Below, piece after piece: positions 8,422 through 16,312 of a DNA stretch of 25,965 nucleotides. Made by a program: the position numbers and the translations under genes. Within the stretch, counting starts at the first letter, position 1. Every line of letters begins with the position of its first letter. Source of the DNA: Bacteroidales bacterium (GTDB lineage: Bacteria > Bacteroidota > Bacteroidia > Bacteroidales > WCHB1-69). The stretch spans positions 1 through 25,965 of the forward strand of contig JAGCRI010000049.1 of NCBI GenBank assembly GCA_017964755.1. The letters are read 5' to 3'. The notes under the pieces were generated by a model that was not told the origin of the DNA, did no database searches, and was given only the letters and a program-made list of their open reading frames with translations.

Positions 8422-9153
8422 TTACTCTATAACAACACGGTCATCCAAATCACTTGTGACAGGTGTTCCTAAATTTCTAATATAATTGATAATAAGGTCC
8501 CTTTCGAGAGTTCCTGTCGGAGTTACACTCTCAAAATCAACGCCTGTGAGAATGTTGTCGCCTCCTGTCTGAACGAAATCAAGGGTAACAAGGCGGTAAA
8601 CGCGGTTGTCGTCAACAGGGCCGCCGTTGACCGTGAGGCTGCTCAGTTGCCCGTTTTTATAGACGACTTTGGCATTTGAGAAAGGCTCGCTGTATTTGGC
8701 TGAGAATTTTGCAAAGACTTTTTTCAGCTCTTTGCCTTTCAAAGCAATGATTACCAATGTGTTGTCAAAAGGCGAGATTTCAAAGATATTTCCGACTGTG
8801 ATGTCACCCGCTTTCATCGAAGTGCGGATGCCGCCAATGTTAAGCAGCGACAAATCCACGGGCACGCCGTCCTCTTTGAGGGAATATTCATTCCCATATT
8901 TGAAAATGATGTCCGTCAGAAGGTTTGAGAGCGGACTTTGCGGCTGGAACGAGTGCAGGTCTTTCGCGCAAACACCAATCTTTTCACCCATTTGGGCCTG
9001 AATCAACGGCCTTATGCTGTCCATATAGGCGACAACTGCGGGATTATAATTCTTATCGTAGGATTTGTCCATTGTATATAAATGATAATCAAACGATTGC
9101 GAAAAAGCACCGCAACTTCCAAAAAACAGCAGGAAAGCTAACAAATGTTTCAT
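8422..9153 (-). CDS. 5'-nucleotidase, C-terminal (substrate-binding) domain protein
   Basis: Exported protein of 243 residues matching the 5'-nucleotidase C-terminal domain alone, which in UshA-type enzymes stacks the base and contacts the phosphate. The signal peptide covers about 1-19; FGSC at 11-14 is a poor lipobox, so lipidation is possible but weakly supported. Motifs: SPLSNLLTD (73-81), NIGGIR (105-110; canonical NGGGIR), FEISPFDNTL (124-133) and QTGGDN (195-200). It has no phosphatase motifs and must act with the catalytic protein encoded directly downstream. Here the C-terminal-domain gene comes first, so this is not a simple frameshift of a fused gene. It starts 6 bases after glsB ends. 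Confidence 0.9.
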   Translation of the reverse strand: MKHLLAFLLFFGSCGAFSQSFDYHLYTMDKSYDKNYNPAVVAYMDSIRPLIQAQMGEKIGVCAKDLHSFQPQSPLSNLLTDIIFKYGNEYSLKEDGVPVDLSLLNIGGIRTSMKAGDITVGNIFEISPFDNTLVIIALKGKELKKVFAKFSAKYSEPFSNAKVVYKNGQLSSLTVNGGPVDDNRVYRLVTLDFVQTGGDNILTGVDFESVTPTGTLERDLIINYIRNLGTPVTSDLDDRVVIE

Positions 9154-9159
9154 AACTGA

Positions 9160-10089
9160 TTATTTTTTTGAATTATACGTATCGATATGTCTTTTTTTCT
9201 TGTCTTCGTAAATCTCATTAACATTAATAAGGATAGCAATCTCTTCCACCGGACCGAACTCAGGGTTGGCCGAAGCTCCAAAGTAACGCATTGACGGCGA
9301 AAGCGACATGTAGCTTTTTATAAGTGGCGGTATTGAGGTCTTCAAATCTCTGATATTCTTGTTCAAAGTCTTGAAATCCTCAGCCAAAGAATGGCTGAAA
9401 AGATCGAGGATTGACCGTTTGCTCCTCGAAATCACAGCAGGCTCAAACGGGGCTACGAGCTCAGGATCCCCTTGGAAATGTTTCTGGAGGAAGCCGAGTA
9501 TCATATTACGTGCCATTCTGTTATAGCTGTTATACATCGTCATTTTCCCAAAGAAATATTTCACTTCGGGATAATCCACTATAAGTGCGCCAAGTCCGTC
9601 CCAGATATTGTCAAGAGAGAAGAGCCCCAATCTCAAGCTATTGGTTGCCTGATATTTAGGCTGGACAAAACTTCTTCCCAACTCAATAGTTTCCTGCCAT
9701 TCGCCTTTAATGAATTTTTCTGAAAAGCGGAACAGTTTTGAGGTAGGAGTATGGGGATAGCCGTTTTCATCCAAAGGCACATCACGGCCGAGGATAAAGC
9801 GGTAGGCACTAATAATCTCATTATACTCTTCACTCCAGACAATGAGCTGTTTGAACGGAACTTCGGCGGTGTCGTACTCATCAATGTCCACCTCCTCGCC
9901 GGTGCCGCCGCCAGCCGTGCGGAACGTATATTCGCGCAACCTGCCGATTTCGCGCATTGTGTTCGGAGAATCGTGAGCATCAATCAGATAGATTAGGTTG
10001 TTGCCTGCATTCGTACGTCTCACGAGCTTATCTTCCGTAAGTTCGCTTTTAATGAGATTCACATCAATAGGGGCTATTATTTCTTTCAT
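9160..10089 (-). CDS. glsB: Glycine-lipid N-acyltransferase (GNAT/OlsB-like)
   Basis: Probably transfers a 3-hydroxyacyl chain to the amino group of glycine, the first step towards N-acyl-glycine (commendamide) and glycine or related amino-acid lipids of Bacteroidales membranes. It has 309 residues, no signal peptide and a GNAT-like hydrolase-fold N-acyltransferase domain: REIGRLREYTFR (46-57), ELGRSFVQPKYQ (137-148) and YFFGKMTMYNSYN (178-190) are the family's best blocks. Downstream of a partner acyltransferase by 22 bases, matching the two-gene gls locus known from Bacteroides. Family members acting on ornithine or lysine exist, so the amino acid acceptor is inferred from taxonomy and context. 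Confidence 0.85.
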   Translation of the reverse strand: MKEIIAPIDVNLIKSELTEDKLVRRTNAGNNLIYLIDAHDSPNTMREIGRLREYTFRTAGGGTGEEVDIDEYDTAEVPFKQLIVWSEEYNEIISAYRFILGRDVPLDENGYPHTPTSKLFRFSEKFIKGEWQETIELGRSFVQPKYQATNSLRLGLFSLDNIWDGLGALIVDYPEVKYFFGKMTMYNSYNRMARNMILGFLQKHFQGDPELVAPFEPAVISRSKRSILDLFSHSLAEDFKTLNKNIRDLKTSIPPLIKSYMSLSPSMRYFGASANPEFGPVEEIAILINVNEIYEDKKKRHIDTYNSKK

Positions 10090-10111
10090 TTTTACAATGC
10101 TATCAAAAAGT

Positions 10112-10924
10112 TTAACTCTGCTTCAAATTATATGACTTCCCTTTCAGCCACGCCGCCCACTCCGTATCGGTGCGGCTGTTGTCGAATGTTTCGTATGATA
10201 TTGGTTTGCCAAATGTTACACGAAAAGTATTCCCTTTTTGCCTAAACATCTCATCAGGCAGGAACAACATTTCGATATTGAACTTTATACCAAGTTTCTT
10301 GCGGATATTGGCAAGCCTGTAAAAACGGTTCGAGTTCTGGCCTTCAAAATAGGCCGGGATAATTTCGCGTTTATATTGGCGTGCTTTCGCAATTATTGTT
10401 TTTTTCCAATCCACATCGCAAATGGTGCCGTGGCGCCGGCGCGAGCAAAGCCCTGCCGGAAAATAGAAAATAAGATTGTCTGAGGAAAAAGCCTCATCGA
10501 ACTGCTGGGCCATATCGTGGCTGTTTTTCCCGAATTTGTTGATGGGGATAAAGGCGTCACGCATGGGCTCAAGATGCATGAGCAGGTCGTTGACGGGAAA
10601 CTTCACATCGGTGCGGTAGCGTCCTGCCAAAGCGATGAGCGCAACACCGTCAAGTCCTCCCAACGGATGGTTGCTCACGACAATATATCTTCCGGACTTG
10701 GGGAAATTCTCCTCGTTTGTCACCTCAATCTTCACATGGAAATAGTCGAGCGTGCTTTGCGCGAACTGCGTTGGAGTCTCATCATAATGCTGCACCAGCA
10801 TCTCATTCATCTCCTTCTGATGAATAAGTTTTTCCACCCACCTGATTAAAAACTTCGGGAGATACCTATACATCTTCGGTGACTTCGCCCTGACCGCAGA
10901 ATCAACACTGATCAACTTTACCAT
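10112..10924 (-). CDS. glsA: Glycine-lipid O-acyltransferase (PlsC/hemolysin-like)
   Basis: Predicted membrane-associated acyltransferase that adds the second acyl chain to the hydroxyl of the N-acyl-glycine made by its neighbour. It has 270 residues. Block I is NHPLGGLDG (85-93), giving His86 and Asp92 with five residues between rather than the four of classic PlsC. Block III reads FPAGLCSRR (155-163) instead of FPEGTRS. I chose the ATG at 10924 rather than one 20 codons upstream, because a clear promoter -7 box (10955-10962) lies inside that extension and the transcript would start after the upstream ATG. Residues after the start (MVKLISVDSAV) look like a normal family N-terminus. It is the first gene of the long minus-strand run. 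Confidence 0.85.
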   Translation of the reverse strand: MVKLISVDSAVRAKSPKMYRYLPKFLIRWVEKLIHQKEMNEMLVQHYDETPTQFAQSTLDYFHVKIEVTNEENFPKSGRYIVVSNHPLGGLDGVALIALAGRYRTDVKFPVNDLLMHLEPMRDAFIPINKFGKNSHDMAQQFDEAFSSDNLIFYFPAGLCSRRRHGTICDVDWKKTIIAKARQYKREIIPAYFEGQNSNRFYRLANIRKKLGIKFNIEMLFLPDEMFRQKGNTFRVTFGKPISYETFDNSRTDTEWAAWLKGKSYNLKQS

Positions 10925-10954
10925 GTTGTTTTTTGTTCCTTTCTTTTTAAACTG

Positions 10955-10985
10955 CAAAGTTACAGATTTTTTAGTTACCAACACA
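10955..10985 (-). promoter_or_regulatory. Bacteroidota-type promoter for glsA
   Basis: On the minus strand the -7 box TAACTTTG (10955-10962) matches TAnnTTTG exactly. TGTG (10982-10985) sits 19 bases upstream and is one base from the TTTG -33 consensus. Transcription would start near 10948, about 25 bases before the glsA ATG. This settles the glsA start codon. Confidence 0.75.
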
Positions 10986-11052
10986 TTTTGAAGAAAAAAA
11001 AGTTCTTTTCAGACTTTCGTGCGACAGCGATGACAAATATTCAAAAAAAGAG

Positions 11053-11060
11053 TATTTTTG
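11053..11060 (+). promoter_or_regulatory. -7 box before the outer-membrane protein gene
   Basis: TATTTTTG matches the TAnnTTTG -7 consensus exactly. No good TTTG lies at the -33 position. Transcription would start near 11067, which places earlier in-frame ATGs (from 10988) outside the transcript and supports the start at 11081. Confidence 0.6.
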
Positions 11061-11080
11061 CGGCTGATGAAATTAATTGT

Positions 11081-11989
11081 ATGAAGATGAAAAAACTTGT
11101 CATATACTTTTTGGCCTTTTTCCCGCTCTTTGTGTCAGCGCAGACAAAACATTCCAAGGAAAAAAATGATGACGATGTGAAAGAACAAGGTGTTGAACTA
11201 TACATCGGGGCAGGTGTATATATGGGTAGCAAAAAATGCGCAAAATACTACAATGGCGGACCCGAAAATGTGCAGACCAGCAGCGGCGGCAACACTCTCG
11301 GATACATTTTCGGGAACCAATACCGATATGATGAAATCAAGGATCTGATTATCGAAAACAACAAATATATACCAAGGGACTCCAAAATCTCTGTAAGTTC
11401 ATACCCCAAAGACGACATGCGCTACTCGCCGGCGATGCTGGTGCAACTCGGTGCGCGCTACCGCTTCAACAGCAACTGGTCGATTGCAATTTCATACTCC
11501 TTCGCTCGGCTTAAGGCGAAAGGCTCATTCTTCGTAACATATTCGCCGCGCGTCCCCGGTAATGATAATCCCGAATATCTCCAATACGGCCTGCAGGGCA
11601 CCGAAAACCGCTCTTTGATAGAACTGACCGGTGCCTACACTTTTGAAACAGGGAGCATTGTCAAACCATTCATTGAATTTGGCGGGCAGTTCAACTATGT
11701 GAGAGTCAAAAAGTTCCAAGTGGTAATTGAAGGCCGCGAATATGACCTTATCGACAGATACGGTGGAAGTAACTATGTTCCGGGCTTGGCGATGCAGACC
11801 TACGATGTGAGGCAGGGCGGCTCGGGTTTCGGCATCTGCGGCGCGGTCGGTCTCAAACTCGTGGTGAGCAAAATGGTCTCCCTCGACCCCGTATTTTATG
11901 TCAGCGGCAGCAAGTTCAACCTTCCACCTTACAACACGAGTCTGACCTTCAACTACGGAGCCGCAGTGAGGATATCAATGATGCCTTAA
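11081..11989 (+). CDS. Probable outer-membrane beta-barrel protein, unknown function
   Basis: Exported protein of about 302 residues with signal peptide MKMKKLVIYFLAFFPLFVSAQ. The mature part begins with a polar stretch (THSKEKNDDD-like). It then alternates short hydrophobic and aromatic strands, such as VELYIGAGVYMG near the start and AMLVQLGARYRF and WSIAISYSFARL in the middle, ending in LTFNYGAAVRISMMP. That is the look of a small Bacteroidota beta-barrel. I do not recognise a named family. An ATG at 11087 is an equally possible start; the frame is open back to 10988, but the -7 box at 11053 makes that longer form unlikely. It is divergent from glsA and separated by 75 bases from trkA, which has its own promoter box. 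Confidence 0.7.
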   Translation: MKMKKLVIYFLAFFPLFVSAQTKHSKEKNDDDVKEQGVELYIGAGVYMGSKKCAKYYNGGPENVQTSSGGNTLGYIFGNQYRYDEIKDLIIENNKYIPRDSKISVSSYPKDDMRYSPAMLVQLGARYRFNSNWSIAISYSFARLKAKGSFFVTYSPRVPGNDNPEYLQYGLQGTENRSLIELTGAYTFETGSIVKPFIEFGGQFNYVRVKKFQVVIEGREYDLIDRYGGSNYVPGLAMQTYDVRQGGSGFGICGAVGLKLVVSKMVSLDPVFYVSGSKFNLPPYNTSLTFNYGAAVRISMMP

Positions 11990-12036
11990 GGTACGACAAT
12001 GTGAAATCAGATTTCCAAAGGAGACCAATATTTTTA

Positions 12037-12044
12037 TATCTTTG
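12037..12044 (+). promoter_or_regulatory. -7 box before trkA
   Basis: TATCTTTG fits TAnnTTTG exactly. A partial -33 (TTTC at 12012-12015, spacer 21) lies upstream. Transcription would start near 12051, giving a leader of about 14 bases before the trkA ATG at 12065. trkA and trkH probably share this promoter. Confidence 0.65.
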
Positions 12045-12064
12045 CAGGTTTTAAACAAACAAAA

Positions 12065-12763
12065 ATGGAAAACGAAAGATTTGCAATAATTGGTGCGGGA
12101 CATTTCGGCTCAGCCATCGCCACTGCACTTTCTGAAAAAGGCGCTGAAGTCTTAGTGATAGATTCTGACATCAATGTGGTGCAAAACATAGCTGAAGACG
12201 TAGCATACGCCGTCTGCATTGATTCCACCAACAAGAAAGCCCTTATGGGGGAGAACATAACCGACTTTGACGCTGTTATAGTAACTATTGGCAATGACTT
12301 TATACAGAGATTGTTATGTGCCGCAAACCTTATCGACCTCGGTGTTGAGCGAATAATATGCCGCACCATGGGTGACAATGAGCGTTTCATTCTTGAAAAA
12401 ATGGGAATAAAAGAGTTCATCTCACCGGAAGACGAAATCGGGGCGCTGTTCGCCGAAAGGCTACTCAACCCTAACATCTTGTCTTACTTACAGTTACCTG
12501 ACGATTTTCGAATCGCTGAGATATTGGCTCCCACTAAGTTAATCGGGATGACACTTGGCGACATAGCCTTCCGCGACAACCACAGGTTGAGCCTCATAAC
12601 AATCCGCCGCGCTTACGAAGAAGCTACAGACGGCAAAACGACCGGCACAACCGAACACACCATCGGAGTGCCAGACAATTCAACACTCATTCAAGAAAAC
12701 GACTGCTTCGTCCTCTTCGGACAACAGCACGACATTGAGAACTTTATAAAGATTAACCAATAA
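12065..12763 (+). CDS. trkA: K+ uptake regulatory subunit TrkA/KtrA (RCK protein)
   Basis: Cytoplasmic nucleotide-binding subunit that gates the TrkH/KtrB potassium channel-transporter. At 232 residues it has one RCK_N domain (about 5-125) and one RCK_C domain (about 140-230), like KtrA rather than the double-length E. coli TrkA. The dinucleotide motif is IGAGHFG (9-15), followed by VIDSD (31-35), whose acidic residue binds the ribose. TSS prediction gives a short leader. Only 4 bases separate it from trkH, so they are one operon and one complex. Ligand choice (NAD(H), ATP/ADP or c-di-AMP at the C domain) cannot be read from the sequence. Confidence 0.93.
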   Translation: MENERFAIIGAGHFGSAIATALSEKGAEVLVIDSDINVVQNIAEDVAYAVCIDSTNKKALMGENITDFDAVIVTIGNDFIQRLLCAANLIDLGVERIICRTMGDNERFILEKMGIKEFISPEDEIGALFAERLLNPNILSYLQLPDDFRIAEILAPTKLIGMTLGDIAFRDNHRLSLITIRRAYEEATDGKTTGTTEHTIGVPDNSTLIQENDCFVLFGQQHDIENFIKINQ

Positions 12764-12767
12764 TCAG

Positions 12768-14585
12768 ATGATTAACAGGAAGTTACGTTCCACAAGCCAA
12801 AAACTGAAACTGCACATCGTGAAGTATCAGGATGGTGTAACAAGCGGGCTCAGAATTGCCAGCCTCCTGATTTCCATTTTCACGATAGTGTGCATCATCT
12901 GGTATCACGGCTTCTTTATCAGCCCCGCTGTCAAGCATTTCATCAGTATAGTTGTTCACATAAGTCTTATTTTCTATACTTTAAAATACTTCATCTTATA
13001 TCTTTACTCAATAGACAAAAGAAAATATATCAAAAGCACATTAGGCGAGCTGATAATAATCCTGCTGCTGATAGGCAACTGGATAGGGCTTTCGTTCTTC
13101 GGAGTTGACTTCAAATGGTTCAACTACAATAACTTTGAAGATTTTTATCTTCTGTTCATACAATTCTATTTCCTTGTGATGATTGTAATTGACATCTCAA
13201 AAGCCAGCACATTGCTCACACACATACATCTCTCTCCCCCTGCAATTATGATGATTTCATTCTTTGTTCTGATTTCAATAGGCACCACTCTGCTAATGCT
13301 GCCACGAATGACCACAAACGGCATCTCGCTCGTTGACGCAATGTTCACCGCCACAAGTGCGAGCTGCGTTACTGGTCTTACTGTCATGAGTACAGGCTCG
13401 AGTTTCACCTTCAAAGGTCAGGTCGTAATTATGCTGCTTATACAGTTCGGAGGTTTGAGTATCCTCTCTTTCGCAACTTTCTTCACTATTTTTCTGACAC
13501 GTACCTCAAAAGGCCTCCGATACCAGCATTTGGTAAAGGATTTACTACGTGATTTGTTTTCAACCGACCACCTCTCCGATTCTTTCAAACTTTTGCGGGA
13601 AATATTCATGGCTACAATCATAATAGAGTTCAGCGGCGTGCTGCTTCTATTCATGTACTGGAAAACCACGGGACTGTTTGCCAACGACAGTCAGACTTTC
13701 TTCTATTCTCTATTCCACTCTATATCAGCCTTCAACAACGCCGGTTTCTCACTATGGGATGATAACCTCATGGATTCGGCAATAACCGCCAGCTACTTTC
13801 CTCAGGCAGTCATCATGATACTTGTCTTCCTCGGCGGCATCGGATTCGTTACAATTCGTGATTTTTTCAATCCCTATGTCATAAAAGAGAGAAAAAAATA
13901 CACTTGGAAAAGACTACAGTCCGGATCGAGTATCATTTTGCGGACAACATTTACTCTTATAGTAGTGATGGGTATACTTCTTTTCTGCCTTGAATATAAC
14001 CATTCATTAGCCAACAAGACAAGCATTTACGACAAAATAATGACTGCAATTTTCCAGACGGTTAGCGGGCGCACGGCAGGCTTCAACATGGTGGACGTCA
14101 ACCAGTTCACCGTCCCCACTCTTCTGATTTTCATGCTAATTATGTTTATAGGCGCGGCACCTGGCTCCACTGGTGGCGGCATCAAAGTCACAACTTTCTA
14201 TGTGCTTATTAAATCCACATTGGCTACGGCACGCGGACAAAAAAACATAGAATTCCAAAAAAGGACAATACCATTTGAACTTGTTGACAAAGCATACTCC
14301 ATAACACTAATGTCGCTTATTATAATTTTCGTTTCCACATTTATTCTCGCAATCGTAGAACCGTCATTCGACCTTGTAAACCTTCTTTTCGAAAGTGCTT
14401 CAGCATTCACCACCTGCGGACTATCAATCGGTGCCTCCGCCCAGTTCGGAGATATTGGGAAATTAGTGCTGATAATAAATATGTATATCGGACGTATCGG
14501 AACACTCACCATCGCATTTGCCCTCGCTAAACGGTCAGGGGAATCGAAGCACCAGTATCCGGATACGTATTTTATGATTGGATAG
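12768..14585 (+). CDS. trkH: K+ transporter TrkH/KtrB with N-terminal membrane extension
   Basis: Potassium-conducting subunit, 605 residues, working with TrkA encoded just upstream. The four selectivity-filter loops are all visible: SCVTGLT (199-205; Gly203), NNAGFS (323-328; Gly326), RTAGFN (435-440; Gly438) and TTCGLS (548-553; Gly551). APGSTGGGIKVTT (464-476) and MYIGRIGTL (572-580) are further family marks. The canonical transporter starts at about residue 157. Before it are roughly 150 residues with about four more hydrophobic segments (about 28-48, 56-80, 94-112, 126-142), absent from typical 450-residue KtrB. The stop codon TAG is also the first three bases of a heptamer repeat. Confidence 0.95.
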   Translation: MINRKLRSTSQKLKLHIVKYQDGVTSGLRIASLLISIFTIVCIIWYHGFFISPAVKHFISIVVHISLIFYTLKYFILYLYSIDKRKYIKSTLGELIIILLLIGNWIGLSFFGVDFKWFNYNNFEDFYLLFIQFYFLVMIVIDISKASTLLTHIHLSPPAIMMISFFVLISIGTTLLMLPRMTTNGISLVDAMFTATSASCVTGLTVMSTGSSFTFKGQVVIMLLIQFGGLSILSFATFFTIFLTRTSKGLRYQHLVKDLLRDLFSTDHLSDSFKLLREIFMATIIIEFSGVLLLFMYWKTTGLFANDSQTFFYSLFHSISAFNNAGFSLWDDNLMDSAITASYFPQAVIMILVFLGGIGFVTIRDFFNPYVIKERKKYTWKRLQSGSSIILRTTFTLIVVMGILLFCLEYNHSLANKTSIYDKIMTAIFQTVSGRTAGFNMVDVNQFTVPTLLIFMLIMFIGAAPGSTGGGIKVTTFYVLIKSTLATARGQKNIEFQKRTIPFELVDKAYSITLMSLIIIFVSTFILAIVEPSFDLVNLLFESASAFTTCGLSIGASAQFGDIGKLVLIINMYIGRIGTLTIAFALAKRSGESKHQYPDTYFMIG

Positions 14586-14610
14586 GAGATAGGAGTTAGG
14601 AGTTAGTAAT
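14583..14610 (+). repeat. Short heptamer tandem repeat (TAGGAGW)
   Basis: Three perfect or near-perfect heptamers (TAGGAGA, TAGGAGT, TAGGAGT) followed by a degenerate fourth (TAGTAAT). The first overlaps the trkH stop codon and the array ends 17 bases before the aminopeptidase ATG. It fills most of the intergenic gap. A change in copy number would alter the spacing between the two genes but not either protein. Confidence 0.75.
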
Positions 14611-14627
14611 TTTAAACATATAATATT

Positions 14628-16013
14628 ATGAATCCATTGTTTCCAAAAGAAGTTTATCAAGAGAGAAGAAGACGTTTGAAAGAATATGTAAAAAGTGGTG
14701 TGGCTGTTTTCCTTACGAATGAGGAAGCTCCAATGAACTATCCGTCAAATACATACAGATACCGCCAAGATAGTAATTTCCTATATTTCTTCGGTCTTTC
14801 ATTGCCGGGCATGACTGCTGTCATTGATTTTGACGAAGGTCGCGACATCATTTTCGGTGACGATTTTGGCATTGATGACATAATTTGGATGGGGCCGCAA
14901 CCCACAATAGCTTCATTGGCTGAGAAAGTTGGTGTTACCGACACCCGCCCTATGGCAAAACTCGCCGATTATCTCAAAGGACGCAAGGTACTTTTCACTC
15001 CGCCGTATCGTTTTGATAACCAGATAAAGCTGTCTGCGCTGACAGGCATTGCCATCGGAAATCTGAAGCAGTCGGCTTCGGCGGAGCTGATAAAAGGCAT
15101 TGTGGCATTGCGTTCTGCGAAAGACAAATACGAGATTGAGCAGATGGAGAACGCCGGAATCATAGGGGCGATAATGCACACTTCTGTTATGAAACGTTGC
15201 AAGCCGGGCGTTTCGGAGCGCGAGCTTGCGGGGTTGGCCGAAGGTGTCGCTCTCTCATACGGCGAAGGGATTTCATTCCCGGTGATTCTGTCGCAGCACG
15301 GCGAGACACTGCACAACCACAACCACAATGGGATTTTGACAGAAGGCAATTTCCTGCTTATGGACGCCGGTGCCGAAAACACTATGAACTACTGCTCCGA
15401 CCACACAAGAACATATCCGGTAAGCGGCAAGTTCACACAGAAGCAAAAGGAGATATACGAAATAGTGCTCAAGGCAAATATGGAAGGCATCGCAAATGTG
15501 AAGCCGGGTGCTTACTACAGAGATGTGCATTTCATTGCTGCTGAGATAATTGCCGCTGGGTTAAAGGAGCTTGGCATTATGAAGGGAGACGTAAAAGAGG
15601 CGGCGCGCACAGGAGCATACGCCTTGTTCTGCCCCCACGGACTCGGACATCAGCTCGGTCTTGACGTTCACGACATGGAAGACCTCGGCGAAAACTATGT
15701 GGGGTATGACGACACCGTATCGAGAAGCGAAATCTTCGGTATCTCGGCACTGCGCATGGCGCGGGAACTGCGCGAGGGCTTCATTATCACCGTGGAACCG
15801 GGTATCTATTTCATTCCTGAACTTATTGATATTTGGAAAAGTGAGAAAAAGTTCGCTGAATTTATCAATTACGACAAGGTTGAGGAGTACCGCCACTTTG
15901 GAGGAATCCGCATAGAGGACGATGTTCTTGTAACAGCTGACGGCCACAAGGTCATCGGACCACATATTCCTAAATCGGTGGAAGAGTTGGAGAACACGGT
16001 GGGAAGAGACTAA
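14628..16013 (+). CDS. pepP: Xaa-Pro aminopeptidase, M24 family
   Basis: Cytoplasmic two-metal aminopeptidase that removes the first residue from peptides with proline in second position; 461 residues. The AMP_N domain covers about 4-135 and the pita-bread catalytic domain about 165-440. Metal ligands are all in place: Asp246 in LLMDAGAE, Asp258 in YCSDHTRTYP, His341 in GLGHQLGLDVHD, Glu390 in VEPGIYF and Glu430 in GGIRIEDD. A His-rich segment HNHNHNG (229-235) precedes the first Asp. It has no signal peptide. There is no TAnnTTTG box between trkH and this gene, so it may be read through from the trk operon. It fits a peptide-using metabolism together with the secreted protease on the other side of the spacer. 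Confidence 0.93.
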   Translation: MNPLFPKEVYQERRRRLKEYVKSGVAVFLTNEEAPMNYPSNTYRYRQDSNFLYFFGLSLPGMTAVIDFDEGRDIIFGDDFGIDDIIWMGPQPTIASLAEKVGVTDTRPMAKLADYLKGRKVLFTPPYRFDNQIKLSALTGIAIGNLKQSASAELIKGIVALRSAKDKYEIEQMENAGIIGAIMHTSVMKRCKPGVSERELAGLAEGVALSYGEGISFPVILSQHGETLHNHNHNGILTEGNFLLMDAGAENTMNYCSDHTRTYPVSGKFTQKQKEIYEIVLKANMEGIANVKPGAYYRDVHFIAAEIIAAGLKELGIMKGDVKEAARTGAYALFCPHGLGHQLGLDVHDMEDLGENYVGYDDTVSRSEIFGISALRMARELREGFIITVEPGIYFIPELIDIWKSEKKFAEFINYDKVEEYRHFGGIRIEDDVLVTADGHKVIGPHIPKSVEELENTVGRD

Positions 16014-16312
16014 AAACGAAAATTGTCTTTTTTCGAGAAAATACACTTTTATTCAATACTACAAAACAAAATTATTGTTTTTATTCAGTTGTATTGAAAA
16101 AAACGATTGTTTGTTTTTACCTTCACCTCTCTTCATCTCCCCCACTTCACGCTGTAGGAAACCGTGGACACGAATTTCGTGGTTGTAGGCGTAGAGGGTG
16201 ATGGTGGAGAAGCCAGCGAGAAAATCGAAAAAAATCGCAAGTTTGCAATAAATTCCGATTGAGTTAAGAAAACCCTGTTTCCTTCCGAATGGTGCCCATA
16301 GTCCCACCTTAG
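16014..16312. other. Spacer without a recognisable gene between convergent genes
   Basis: About 300 bases between the ends of pepP and the protease gene. The left third is AT-rich and has two weak A/T hairpins that could end pepP transcription: CGAAAA/TTTTCG at 16017-16035 and AAAACAA/TTGTTTT at 16063-16081. The right two thirds are more GC-balanced and look almost coding, with open minus-strand frames. One ends in ...TVSYSVKWGR before a stop near 16138, but no start or family is recognisable. A 13-base palindrome, CACGAATTTCGTG, sits at 16169-16181. It may be a gene remnant. Confidence 0.4.

Noticed and set aside
7582..9153. Frameshifted or broken 5'-nucleotidase
   Set aside because: The domain order is reversed relative to the fused enzyme and each part has its own signal peptide, so this is two genes and not one damaged gene.
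10925..10984. Longer glsA start at 10984
   Set aside because: The predicted -7 box and transcription start lie inside this extension, so it would not be on the transcript.
10988..11080. Longer start of the outer-membrane protein at 10988
   Set aside because: It would put 31 polar residues before the signal peptide and start upstream of the -7 box.
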